Shown one piece after another: positions 34,573 through 45,443 of a DNA stretch of 64,000 bases. This stretch comes from Umbilicaria muhlenbergii (taxonomy: Eukaryota; Ascomycota; Lecanoromycetes; Umbilicariales; Umbilicariaceae). The stretch covers positions 1,054,001 through 1,118,000 of the forward strand of contig KK106987.1 in NCBI GenBank assembly GCA_000611775.1. The letters are read 5' to 3'. Below the pieces are notes generated by a model, which saw nothing but the letters and a program-made list of their open reading frames with translations, had not been told where the DNA came from and did not search any database. A program made the translations under genes and the position numbers. Position 1 is the stretch's first letter. Each line of letters starts with the position of its first letter.

Positions 34573-37538
34573 ATGACTTCCCCGGTACTTTCTGTGCACA
34601 CGGACGCCAAGCCGTGGGTGTCAGACCGGACCGCGCAGGATCTTCTGGTGTACCTCCACTTTGCTTATCCGCCCGTCCTGCTGACCCTCTTTCTGGTTGC
34701 CTTTACCGTGCACAGTGTGGCCACTGCTTCCAAGGACACGACGATAACTGCTTCCACGGATCAGACAGGCCCCGGTGGAAAGCCTCTGCCCAAGAACACT
34801 GGATCATCTGCTCGGTCCAAGACGAAGGACATCTCGGACTTTAGCCGCGCCAGAAAGCTGCTGTTTGACTTGTTATCCGTCGCGGTTATCCTGACCTTTG
34901 TGGGCAACGCTATCGTTGCCATTCTCCATGCCTTGATCTGTCGAAAGGACAATTGGTGGTGCGGCCAGTCTGTGGCGGTAGGCTTTACATTTGATGTCAC
35001 TGGTCTGCTGGAGAACGTCGTACTGATCTCGCCATTTGGGTAGATCTATGTGGTTGCCTCGTTCTTCGTCTACTCGCTCGTCCTGATATCCCTGATTGAC
35101 ACTAAACCATCTCCGACCGCAGCTCATGTGGTTACATGGGTGTTTGGTCTTCTCGTGGAGGTCGTACTTCTTGGGGCCACTTTGGCAGTGTATACTTCTC
35201 CACACCGTGAACCCCGAGCGGATGACCCACACGGTGGCAAACTACGTCGTGGAATTACTAACTGGGAGGCTGTGGAGGTTGCCCTAGACGTTCTTCGGGT
35301 ACTGTTCTTATTCGCGCTACTTTCTTTCTACACTCTCTTCGTTACTCTAAGACGGGTCAAACAGCGGCGTTCGGACAGAGCCGAGACTGGAACCCCTGGC
35401 GAAACGACGAGCTTGCTGAATGGAAACCATGCAGAGAACGGGACTGCCAATGGAAACACCGCAGAGATTCAATCCAAGGAAGAGCCATCGGGCTGGAGTA
35501 GGCCGACAACCGTTCCATCCAAGAGCTGGTGGGAATACATCCGTGGATACTCCTTGTTCTTTCCTTACCTCTGGCCTGCCAAATCACTACGCTTGCAGAT
35601 TACTGTCGTGGTCTGTTTTGCCCTTGTTATGATAGCGCGCGTGATTAATGTGTTAGTGCCATACCAAGTTGGAGTCATCACCGACAAGCTTTCGGGCGAG
35701 GATGGAGATGGCTCAAGGGTGCCCTGGGGTGGCATATGTCTTTACATTGTTTACCGCCTTCTTCAAGGTAATAACGGACTACTTGGTGCTCTTCGGGGCA
35801 CATTGTGGATCCCTATTAGCCAGTACTCTTACCAAGAGCTTTCTACGGCATCATTCGAGCATGTCCATGGACTCAGCCTGGATTTCCATTTAGGCAAAAA
35901 AACTGGAGAAGTCCTCTCTGCTCTGAGCAAGGGCAATTCCATCAATACTTTCCTGGAACAAGTTACGTTTCAAGTCTTCCCAATGCTCATCGACCTGGCC
36001 GTTGCCATAGGCTACTTTCTTATCGCTTTTGATGCCTACTATGCTCTCGTGGTCGCGATTGTGACCTTTGCGTACCTGTACATCACTATTCGCTTGGCCC
36101 AATGGCGAGCGCAGATCCGCCGAGAAATGGTCAACTTTAGTCGTCAAGAGGATGCTGTCAAGTACGTTGTCCCAGCTGCCCTCTGTTTTGAGTTACCACC
36201 ACTGACCACCTTCCAAGGAACGATTCGATGGTATCATATGAGACTGTCAAATACTTCAACGCAGAACAATATGAGTTTGACCGATACCGGGGTGCTGTAC
36301 AGGACTACCAGAGGTCTGAATATAAGGTCTTGATTTCCCTGAACATCATGAACGTATCCCAGAATTTTGTCTTCACGCTCGGGCTCTTAATCACCTGCTT
36401 CATCGCAGCGTATCAAGTCACCACTGGCCAGCGTAAGGTTGGACGTTTCGTGGCGCTTCTTACGTACATGGCGCAACTTCAGGGGCCGCTGAACTTCTTT
36501 GGGACTTTCTATCGTTCTATTCAGTCCGCCATGATCAATTCGGAGCGGATGCTGGAACTGTTCAAAGAGCGTCCGAGCGTTATCGATGAGCCCACTGCCC
36601 AGAGCCTTTCATCCTGCGAGGGAGAGATCGAATTCAAGGATGTCCAATTTGCCTATGATCCGCGCAAGCCTGCGCTAAAGGGACTGAGCTTTCGGTGTGC
36701 CCCTGGTACTACCACAGCTCTCGTGGGTGAGTCTGGTGGCGGAAAATCCACGGTTTTTAGGTTGCTATTTCGATTCTACAACACCAATGAGGGCAGTATT
36801 CAAATAGACGGCCGTGACGTCAAAGATATCACAATCGAGAGTTTGCGTCGCCGCATTGGTGTCGTACCACAGGATACCGTTCTCTTCAACGAGACGATTA
36901 TGTACAATCTGAAATATGCCAATCCTTCTGCCACAGAGGAAGACGTTTATGAGGCCTGTCGTGCTGCCAGCATCCACGAGAAGATCCTTAACTTTCCGGA
37001 TGGTTATGAATCCAAGGTTGGAGAGCGAGGCCTGAAGCTGTCCGGAGGGGAGAAGCAACGCGTAGCTATTGCTCGCACCATCCTTAAGGATCCCCGTATC
37101 ATCCTGCTCGATGAAGCCACAGCAGCCTTGGACAGTGAAACCGAACAGCACATTCAGACCGCTCTTGACCAACTCTCCCAGGGTCGGACAACCTTAGTCA
37201 TCGCACACCGTCTCTCTACTATCACAACAGCGGATCAGATCCTCGTTCTGCACTCCGGCCGAGTCGCCGAAAGAGGCACGCATGACGAACTCCTGGCTCT
37301 CAAAGGCCGGTACGCAAGCATGTGGCGCAAGCAGATCCGAGCGCAGAGAGCTGCAGAGGAGGCAAAGGTCTTGTCTGATCGTGCTGAGCAACTCCGATCC
37401 GAGGCCCAGGAGGGAGACAGCGCCAGTCCGAGCGAAGACGAGAGATCAGGAGGAAACCGTCGCCACGGCCGACAGACCACGGCTGGTAGCGGACCCCAGG
37501 AAGATGATGGCCATGCCATGCCTCATGGTCATCCCTAG
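34573..37538 (+). CDS. HMT1: Vacuolar half-size ABC transporter, heavy-metal tolerance Hmt1 type
   Basis: Hmt1-type (ABCB6-like) half transporters move thiol or phytochelatin conjugates into the vacuole and confer cadmium tolerance. Exons 34573-34977, 35044-36161 and 36218-37538 give 947 residues. There is an N-terminal extra membrane domain with about five helices, then a six-helix ABC domain (SLRLQITVVVCFALVMIARVIN, HLGKKTGEVLSALSKG), and the second junction restores EDAVKNDSMVSYETVKYFNAE. The nucleotide-binding domain has Walker A GESGGGKST, Q-loop VVPQDTVLFN, signature LSGGEKQR, Walker B ILLDEAT, and H-loop AHRLST. The C-terminus is charged and ends in His (DDGHAMPHGHP), possibly metal-binding. 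Substrate is inferred from family. Confidence 0.94.
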
Positions 37539-38600
37539 TGTGCTTGAGATACATTGCTTCTAATGCACAGCGACTAGAAAAAAGCACATTCTTCATGCGG
37601 AAGGAGGGAGCGGTGGAAAAGAGGACTTTATGACTGACGAAGCTACTTGAATCGACGTTAGTTTTCAATAGCGCAAAACGAGGTTGAAATAGGCTCTGGA
37701 TACTCTTAATCGATACGGTGATGGCAATGTCACAGGAAGGGGAAGCGGGATTGATGGGCACGACCTTTTTACGCCTTTTCGGTTCGAAATGGGGTAGGGT
37801 GGCCTTCTGACTTGTTGATGGGATAGCTGAGAGGCGTACAAAAAGAAACTTGGCCAGTGTTGATTCTTAGTCATAATTGATTAGCTGGGCTGCACCATGG
37901 ATTTGGATTCTCCCTCGTGCGTGTGGTCTGAAATCGGCACTGATGACGATGGACGACTACTCCATGGTCTTCATGATGGCTTGGAGTTCATCGTGGAATG
38001 TTCGGCACCTGGGACGTGACTGGACAAGGTAATTAAACCACCATTAATGATTACACTTAGATAGGCAGCGTGACAACACGTAAAGCGCCACCGTCACTGC
38101 TCCTCCCCCAAAAGCCCTGCCCTGGAGGATCAGCCCTGTGCCTCGGCCCTACGGACTCTTTGAACTCTATGGATGTAGAGTCGGCGCTCTGAGAACCCTA
38201 AGAACTTTAAGAACCCTAAGAATTCCAATGTCAACACCCTACGAAGCTTTGATAATGAATGCCGAACGACCGCTTCATGCCCTGAAGGAAATGCTTCATG
38301 TAACATTCAAGAATCGATGACTGGATGACCAGTCATCATCAATCAGCCGCACCGAGAGTGTCACAGCTACCTTCCAGCACCCAAGAGCTCAGTTCAATTA
38401 GCGGCAGGTGTGCTAGCGTTCCCATCCGGTGCACCAACCAAGGGAGCGGACTTGAGATAATTGCAGCGGCGGTTTACTTGACGAACTGAGCTCCCCCCTT
38501 CCTCTTTCGCATCGATCGCAAGCAATCACCCACCCTGGATACGAAAGGCTGAAAAATTGCCAGAATGGGTGAGGGTTGCGGAACAACAACGCAGCGAGAT

Positions 38601-38644
38601 GCCGGCTTGTCTCGGGGCCGTCACACCTGAGTACGGTAGCCACG
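38601..38644 (+). repeat. Inverted repeat, left arm
   Basis: Begins GCCGGCTTGTCTCGGGGCCG and continues to CCTGAGTACGGTAGCCACG. The reverse complement of 39714-39752 gives the same first 22 bases exactly, then the blocks CCTGAGTA and GCCACG with a small indel. The two arms bracket the transposase remnant. Confidence 0.8.
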
Positions 38645-38899
38645 CCAAAGCGTACCTTTACTCAGTTACTCAGCGCCACATTGCTAGGGTGATCCCGCCG
38701 GTTCAAGGTACATACTAAATTACTAGCGAGAGACTAGACTTCGCTAAGCAGCTGGTGTCGCCACACCGCCTAGATTTTTCGAGCTTGTTTTTCGGCCTTG
38801 TTTTTCGGGCATCTAGAACGCCTCGTTTTGGACGTTCAATATGTAGGTAAATTCATTATATGACAGTCTAATTACATGAAAACAGAGATCCTCTGCCTT

Positions 38900-38919
38900 G
38901 CCGCCGCCGCCGCCGCCGC
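38900..38919 (+). repeat. (CCG)n microsatellite
   Basis: About six to seven perfect CCG triplets in non-coding sequence between the inverted-repeat arms. Confidence 0.85.
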
Positions 38920-39019
38920 CAGCCCCACATCATAACAGCTGGCTTGTTGACGCCGCTGTCACCACTATCATGGGCCCCCCCCCCCTTCCAAGGAAAAAAA
39001 CCTGGGTAGGCCTCAGCCA

Positions 39020-39475
39020 ACGAAGTGGCTGCCCAAATTTTGGCTCACTTGAAGCCAGAGGCCTTGATCTGAGAGACTTTTCCGCCTGCCTTCTTGAGAG
39101 CTCACTGCTGCTGCTGCTTCTGCTTTCCCTGCTCCTTCACCTCCTTCTCCTGCTGCTTCACCTGCTCCTTCACTGCCTTCTCCTTCCCCCTTGCCTGCTC
39201 CTTTGCTGCCTTCTCCTGCTCCTTCATCTGCTTCTTTCTCTGCCTGTTCTCCTTTCATTCTTCCTTCTTGAGGGTTTCCTTGACTTGTTGAATGTCTCGC
39301 GGCTCTTGGCCTCCTCACGGCCACTCACCCGTTCATTAGGGCTAGGGGACAGAAGATGGAAGGCAGGAAGCTCCTCAAGCACCTTAAGAAAGGTGTCATC
39401 ATTCTCAGAGACGACAAAGCCTGGTGCTTGCATACTGATGATGAATTTTGTATGTAAAAGAGCTGTATTTGTCAT
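39020..39475 (-). pseudogene. Decayed pogo/Fot1-like transposase C-terminus
   Basis: On the minus strand one frame reads GFVVSENDDTFLKVLEELPA...ERVSGREEAKS down to about 39305. A shift of one frame then continues as PRDIQQVKETLKKEE, an in-frame stop, and a long Lys/Gln/Glu coiled-coil (KQMKEQEKAAKEQARGKEK and similar) interrupted again by stops, ending near QIKASGFK. A Lys/Glu-rich coil after a DIQ-VK-TL motif is how many fungal pogo-family (Tc1/mariner) transposases end. The catalytic DDE core and the DNA-binding part are missing. At least one frameshift and several stops show it is dead. Family assignment is from memory of the tail pattern, so moderate. Confidence 0.5.
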
Positions 39476-39713
39476 CTGAATAATGCTATGAGGGGCCTTT
39501 CGAGGCCTCTGAGTTCTATATAATAAACCGCCTTTTTTTTTGTTTCCCTGAAATTACGCCTGCTTTTTTACCCCTGAATTTCCCCGCAGTCTGACCACCC
39601 CCCTCTAAGCCCTTTGTGGCAGGTGGCCAAGCACGGGCGCCATCCACCTGCCATTTAACTTTGGTGTGGCGACGATGCCTCGCGGGGCTTACACCCTACC
39701 GAGTTGGGCCTCA

Positions 39714-39752
39714 CGTGGCTACTCAGGCGAGACGGCCCCGAGACAAGCCGGC
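39714..39752 (-). repeat. Inverted repeat, right arm
   Basis: Reverse complement of the arm at 38601-38644, with a 22-base perfect core. About 1.1 kb separates the arms. Confidence 0.8.
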
Positions 39753-39879
39753 GAGATGCCGACGCCCGGGGCGTGGTTTCTTATCGCGGCTATCGGCGGC
39801 ATTGCATGAATGTCTGCAGTGACGAAACATGTGGTGCGATGCGAGATATGAAGACTGACCCCCCCACCCCCTTCATAGA

Positions 39880-39917
39880 TTCACATACAGTCACATACAG
39901 TAGGTAGGTAGGTAGTT
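39880..39917 (+). repeat. Short tandem repeats
   Basis: TCACATACAG occurs twice in tandem, directly followed by TAGG/GTAG repeated about four times. Simple-sequence repeats without coding context. Confidence 0.8.
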
Positions 39918-40037
39918 CTTGGAACGGGGTCACACAACCACATGGTGAACACCTGAGAAAGATACGGTGAACAAGACATCATTAACCCTCAAACACCCTA
40001 CTATTGGATATCAGCGTGCGTACTAGAGTGGGACGTC

Positions 40038-41599
40038 ATGTTACTAGCGATGCTGAAGCCTTCGGTCCCATCAACGCCCTTCGCACGCTTTACTCGCTCT
40101 CCCACTTCCCTTCTCTTGTTTCCATACAGAAAACTACACAACACCCCCCACGACCGAGCAGAAATCTCCACAGCTTCCGCCCACGCCCCAACCGCCGACG
40201 CAACTCCACCACCGCCCGTCTCCGCCCCATCTCCCCTATCGCCGCCCCCCCTCTCCATCCTCCCCCTTAGCACTCTAATCCGCTCCTACCTCATCACCAG
40301 CCTCTCCTCCTCGCCGCTCCTCCTCAACCCCTCCCTCAGCATCCTCAGCAAACTCGCGCACTCCAATGCCCGCCTCCTGAATCCCGATTCCAACGTCCTG
40401 CTGCGGTGGCTGTTGAAGAAGACATTCTATGCCCAATTCTGTGCCGGCGAGACAAGGGAAGAAATAGGCAGGACGGTGGATGCATTAAAAGCGAGGGGGT
40501 TTGCGGGGGTGATACTGGGGTATGCGCGGGAGGTCGTGGTGCTGCATGATGAAGCCGATCGTGCTCCAGAGGACGTGGTAAAGCACGATAGGGAGATAGA
40601 CGCGGAGATGGAGATTTGGAAGAAGGGGACGCTGGATACGGTAGAGATGACCGAGAAAGGGGACTTTGTGGCATTGAAGTATGTATGCAAGTTCACGAGT
40701 TGGACAAGTCCGTTGGTAGTGGAATCGAAGAGGTACTAATGCGCAAGTTGAACAGGTTCACGGGGGCTGGGAGCCACGCGTTACGCCTTCTCTCGAAGAG
40801 ACTGCCTCCGGACGCCGCTCTTGAGAAAGCAACGGTCGAGATATGTGACCTTGCCACGGCCAGAGGGGTCCGTCTTCTGTTCGACGCTGAACAACAAGCC
40901 GTACAAGGCGGCATCGATGCGTGGACTCTCGACTTCCAGAAACGGTACAACAGTACAACACTCGGTAAGGCCGTAGTCTATGGGACCTATCAAGCCTATC
41001 TGCGCTCCACACCCGCAACGTTGGCCAAAGATTTGGCTGCTGCCAATGCAGGACGTTTTACGCTGGGTGTGAAGCTTGTGAGGGGCGCGTATCTAGGGAG
41101 CGATCCGAGTCACTTGTTTTGGAGCACGAAGGAGGATACCGATAGGGTGTACGATGGGATTGCGGAGTCTTTGATGAGGAGAAAGTATGGTGATGTTCTG
41201 ATACCGCTGCATGGCGAAGGAAATGTGAAATTCCCAGAGGTAAACCTGGTGTTGGCATCTCACAACCATGAGACGGTTAGAAAAGCGATGGCTGTGCAAA
41301 AAGAGCAGCTGGAAAGTGAAAAAGAGTGGATTGATATGGTTTATGGACAGCTAATGGGGATGGCGGACGAGGTGAGCTGCGAGCTCGTCCAAGCTGGGAA
41401 GAGCGCTCAAGGGCTCCAAGGGTATGGAGTGGAAAAAGTTGATGTGCCGAAGGCATATAAGTATCTGGTCTGGGGGACTGTAGGCGAGTGTGTCAAATAC
41501 CTTCTGAGGAGGGCAGAAGAGAATCGGGACGCGGTTGTGCGGACGAAAGAAGGTCGGTCAGCGCTCAGGACGGAACTAGTCCGCAGATTAGGCTTGTAG
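40038..41599 (+). CDS. PUT1: Proline dehydrogenase, mitochondrial
   Basis: This FAD enzyme oxidises proline to pyrroline-5-carboxylate, the first step of proline use as nitrogen source. Exons 40038-40678 and 40756-41599 (77-bp intron, GTATGT...AACAG) encode 494 residues. The junction joins DFVALK to FTGAGSHALRLL, the expected family strand. Other motifs are GVRLLFDAEQQAVQGGIDAW, VVYGTYQAYLRST, LGVKLVRGAYLGSD, LVLASHNHET and YGQLMGMADEVS, building the beta/alpha barrel. The N-terminus (FARFTRSPTSLLLFPYRKLH) is Arg/Ser-rich, fitting mitochondrial import. The start may be ATG 40038 or 40050. It is not fused to P5C dehydrogenase, as is normal in fungi. No prn-type cluster partners are nearby. Confidence 0.94.
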
Positions 41600-41711
41600 A
41601 CCTCACCGCCAGTATTGACACCGGCAAACCACTCTTGCGAACTCATCTCAACACCTGATCTAAACATCATGGATAACACACACTTTCTCCCTAGGTAATG
41701 TCCAGGGACCT

Positions 41712-41937
41712 TTCGAGGTTCAGAAGTCAAATACCTTCGCCGTTTTCTCTACCCGGGATTCTCTGATTACCGATACTGGGAAGCTTGTTCGAGCATCAGA
41801 AGTCCAGCACCTTTGCCATTCTCAATACCTGGAGATTCTCTTTATCGATACTGGAGAACGTGTTCGAGCATCAGAAGTCCAACACCTTCGCCGTCCTACC
41901 TACCTGGGGATCCTCTGTTTATCAATACTGGAGAGCA
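41712..41937 (+). repeat. Three tandem 75-bp repeats
   Basis: Units start at 41712, 41788 and 41863 with TTCGAG(G/C)(T/A)TCAGAAGTC, each carrying (A/C)ACCTTCGCC, a variable middle, and (C/A)AATACTGG or CGATACTGG near the end. The second and third units are exactly 75 bp; the first is 76. They lie 55 bp before the start of the RRM-like gene, so they are probably in its promoter or 5' leader. One plus-strand frame reads them as 25-residue units (FEHQKS(S/N)TFA...). Confidence 0.85.
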
Positions 41938-41992
41938 CTCCAAAGTCCAAGGTGGTACCCACCAGCTCGTTCCCTTCAAGCTCGGACTTTTT

Positions 41993-43212
41993 ATGGATGT
42001 CAAAATGGCGTCTTCGTCCTCGGAAGCCCCGAAGGAGGACCAGGATAATGTCGATGCGTGCTTTATAAAAGCAATCGAGTATGTCAATAAGGCTCACCAG
42101 TTGGTATGTCCTTCGGTCCTTGGCATATGACAGCGGCGACTCACCATGAGCAGCTTCTTTCGCCTGCTCCTGAGGCAGCTCGAAGATTGGCTAGAGTCAG
42201 CGTGGATCTATCCATGGTTCATCGACAAGCGTCGGAGCTCGTTGATACGTCTATGATCTTCGCCAAGCTAGCGAGATCCCCTGGTGCGCCCGTTCTCCCA
42301 CCGGGTCTATACAAAGACCTCGAGAATTGCGAATCGCTCTTGGCGGCTCAAAAACAAGGGCATCAAATCACCGGTTCAGGGTATCATTTGAGGCCTCCAT
42401 TGGCCCCACCACAAGCCCTACCACAAGCCCCTCCCCAAGCGATAAGTTGGGCTAAGGTAGCAGCAGCGAGGCCGGAAGACAACGGAAAAGGGAAATCTCG
42501 CACTTTACACGGACATGCAGCATCCAACACCAGTAATCCTCCGGCAAGTACTAAACGCTATACGGTACCACAAGACGGCGAGTCTGTCGCAAGTCAGCAA
42601 CGAGTCGTGTTCGTGAAGGGATGTAGGGTAGGAATGGGTTTACATGACATAGCAAAGCAGATAGCCCAAGGGCCTGTGATGTCGATTAGCATAGAGCGCG
42701 ACCCCGACCGACCAAGTTTGATAGTAGGCATCATTTTCTTCGATGCCGATCACGCCCGTGCATTTCTGCAGCGGAACAAGATCTTCGCCCAAGAGAGAGG
42801 ATATTGCCTGTATGGGGCCGGCGTCACTGTTGTTCCAGGTCCCTTGTGGCCTGAGGATGATGAAATTCGGGCGATGGCGGGAGTCACGTTCCACGGCCGC
42901 GAGCGTCGCCGTTTGATATTTAGTGGCGCTGGCCTGTTCCATCATTTAAGTGGCACCGCTTTTCATGAGGACCTTGCGGCGATCGCTGGTGATGACAACA
43001 TTGAGCTTATCTGGCTCTATAATACGGGGAACGCCACCGTCGTGTTTGCGAGTACCAGGGTTGCGAGAGCTGTCTTGACTGAGCTTAGGAAGAAAGCCCT
43101 GCATGGTGGAACGTATGAGGGGGTGAGCATAACCTTTGCAACAGACCCGTGTGAGAAGGAGTTGAATCTGGTCACAAGCATCCCTAGCATAGCCGCTGTA
43201 AAGATGTACTGA
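41993..43212 (+). CDS. Hypothetical protein with two possible RRM-like folds
   Basis: I do not recognise this protein. Exons 41993-42103 and 42154-43212 (50-bp intron, GTATGT...GAGCAG) give 389 residues. The junction makes a continuous helix (ACFIKAIEYVNKAHQLLLSPAPEAARRL), which supports the splice. Order: Ser/Glu-rich start (second ATG at 42005), helical region to about 110, a proline-rich spacer with PPQALPQAPPQA, then two alpha/beta segments of RRM-like periodicity: RVVFVKGCRVG...IERDPDRPSLIVGIIFFDADHARAFL, and RRRLIFSGAGL...IELIWLYNTGNATVVFASTRVARAVLTEL. Classical RNP aromatic residues are weak, so RNA binding is only a guess. The 5' side carries tandem 75-bp repeats. Confidence 0.7.
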
Positions 43213-44142
43213 GGATAGGGAAGCAACTGATGACGGACGACGAGAAAGACGGACGGAAACAGACGGAAACGGGTTTCGGAAGGGAATCTGTTTTAGCAAA
43301 GTACTCGCTTTGCGGATGGACAGCACGAAAGCTTTCGAGAAGATAGTTTTGACGGTGATCGTTTCAGGTGTATCATGGATCCTGCTCCAAGAGAGTCCGT
43401 TTGATAACAATGACGGTCCTCCGATGGAACGGAGGCAAAATGAGGAGGATATCTCTCCAAAGGATGGCGATATGCGGAGCTCAGGATGTTCCATAGCAAT
43501 GGGCCTTAAGGGGAAGGAAATGGGTCTGTTTCTTTCTGCGTATCATTGCGGATTATGCGTGGGTCTTCTTTAGCAATGATATTGGAGAGAATGAGGCCCT
43601 TTTCTGCCGTGAATCGTTTAGCTTGATCACAACAGCAGTCTAGTACAGTCAAGCGGTGCCCTAATCGCGCAGGCGTTAAGCCCGCGTGATACCGTCGCAC
43701 GACCTGAGTTTTGTCAGACATAAGGACTGTCATAGAGTATTGAGTACTTTAAGTGATTCCTCAGCTTTACAAGTCACCAATTCGTAGGCAGGCTGCTGAC
43801 TAAGTGGGGTGCCCCACGTGTGACTACGAAAATTGGAGTAAGGCATGGCGTAGATTGTCTTCAATCAGCAACACTGGCAAGCACATAATTTAACTGTAGC
43901 ACAGCGAGACAGCTTTCTGAATGTTGAGTCCTGTCGTGTATGATAACGCTTTCGCTGTGACTTGGCTTCTTACTGTTTCGCTTCTCCCCAATATCTGCTC
44001 AAAGGATCTCTTCTACGTTTATGCGACTCTCCTTACCGCGAACCCGAGCTTCCTGCTTTACCAGTCTCTAGCACCGGTATCAATACTGTTCTTTGTTATG
44101 CAATCGTTGCTTAGCTTCTCATTTCCCCTGGTCTTGTTCTGC
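43213..44142. other. Intergenic, 0.9 kb
   Basis: Begins with a GACGGAC/GACGGAAAC-type short repeat around 43232-43270, just after the RRM-like gene. The rest has no recognised feature; frames on both strands are short. Confidence 0.55.
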
Positions 44143-44511
44143 TCACTTGGCATCCCTCAACTCAATATCGCCGTCCTCATCCGGCCACAGATTCTCCTTT
44201 CCAACCCAGTTCTTTACCTGCACAATCTCCGGCCCTCGAAAGTCGAACTTCACCCGCTCCTCCTTCTCAGGTATCTTTGGCACTCCTTGTCCCTCCCTAA
44301 GCTTCGTTAAAGTATCCACCATCTCGATCTTTAGGTTCGCAATCTCTACATCGCACCCTCTTGTTTGCTTTCCAATCTTGGAGCTGCCTGCAGTAATGAG
44401 TGTCCATTTCTTTCCAGCTTTGCGGTCGTATTGTTCCGTGATTGCGGTGGTGTATATTGTGAGGATAGCTATCTCTTCTTTTTGGTAGCATGGCGGGCAA
44501 AGCTGGACCAT
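44143..44511 (-). CDS. Small hypothetical protein
   Basis: An uninterrupted 122-codon frame starts with ATG at 44511 in a near-ideal context (GCCACCATGG). It has an N-terminal Cys pair (LCPPCYQKEE), a short hydrophobic stretch (IAILTIYTTAI), a lysine-rich helix (NLKIEMVDTLTKLREGQ) and an acidic end (WPDEDGDIELRD). Codon choice looks like ordinary coding sequence. I know no homologue, and no partner gene lies close by. It could be one exon of a longer gene, but no strong splice pair forces that. Confidence 0.45.
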   Translation of the reverse strand: MVQLCPPCYQKEEIAILTIYTTAITEQYDRKAGKKWTLITAGSSKIGKQTRGCDVEIANLKIEMVDTLTKLREGQGVPKIPEKEERVKFDFRGPEIVQVKNWVGKENLWPDEDGDIELRDAK

Positions 44512-45443
44512 GGTGGCAAGGATATCGTATGTGGATGGGGCTTAGAGTTCGGGTAACAAGGTCTTTGGCTTAGGTGTGCCGGGGGCGACGTCAGAAGAGT
44601 GAGGGCAGTATGTGTGGTTGCAGCGCGGATAGAAAACTATTACCCCTTTGCACATGGTGAGGAAATGCAGAAGTATGGAAAGAGTGTAAGTAAACCGCCT
44701 CAGACACCTAGACGATCACTATGGAAAGATGGTATGAGTATTCTCGGAGGCGTGGCTTGGTCTACGGTGAAGTAAGCGACGGTGCTGATGTTATCGGCAA
44801 ACGCATGCTCTGGATGCTAAAAGACTGTCCGAACCCAGTGAATAATATGAAAAGTACCCTACTTGATCACGGGTTATACTTAACAAGGAAGGAAATGTGA
44901 GTGTGCAGAAACTCCGGTCTGAGTGTTGTTTCAGCAAGAAGAGCCCTAATGACCTTAGTGAGCCTACTTAACTTGATATCTTCAGCGTAGAGCTACGAAA
45001 GCCGGTCTCCTTCACAACCTTCCTGTGAATTATGCTCGCCGGTCCACATCTGTGATTTAAGCATCAGTTCCATGCAAACTAGACTTGCAGCCGCTACAAT
45101 GGGTGACCGTCGTTTGCTGACGGGCTTCGGACTTGGTTCAGCCCGGCGGATTCCCATTGATACTCGATCTTTCGACTACGCGTGGCTAGCACATTGCCAT
45201 CTGTATATCTCGGAGGCTGTTCATATCAAGCCAATCGCTGGGACAGAGATGATGTGTATAAAATCTTCTGAAGCTATATACATTAAAGGCAGTATATGGT
45301 CTAAGAGGAGAACGGACAGGGATTGGCTTAAGGTAATTCTCGCAGAAACACGATTATTCGAGTGCGATTCCTACCTTGCAAGAATCCTCCGAGTACTTTG
45401 CCGTTGACCTTGCGCGACCATGACTCTCTTCTGAGCCGTACAC
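44512..45443. other. Intergenic, 0.9 kb
   Basis: Between the small hypothetical gene and the dehydrogenase. The plus-strand frame at 45072-45407 has no family resemblance. Nothing else seen. Confidence 0.5.

Larger units (their letters stand above)
37539..40037. other. Repeat-rich intergenic region, 2.5 kb
   Basis: Gene-free apart from a decayed transposase tail. It contains homopolymers (a 12-C run near 38976, a 9-10 T run near 39533), (CCG)n at about 38900-38919, a GTAG microsatellite at about 39899-39915, a hairpin around 39618-39652 (GGCAGGTGG...CCACCTGCC), and inverted repeats bounding the transposase remnant. Confidence 0.7.

Noticed and set aside
38160-38230. AACCCTAA-like repeats resembling telomere sequence
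   Set aside because: Only two or three imperfect GAACCCTAAG units, not TTAGGG tandems; the locus is not telomeric.
39616-39907. Short plus-strand frames around the right inverted repeat
   Set aside because: They arise from repeat sequence and have no coding character.
42946-43494. 182-codon minus-strand frame
   Set aside because: Overlaps the 3' part of the RRM-like gene in antisense; composition is non-protein-like and no domain is visible.
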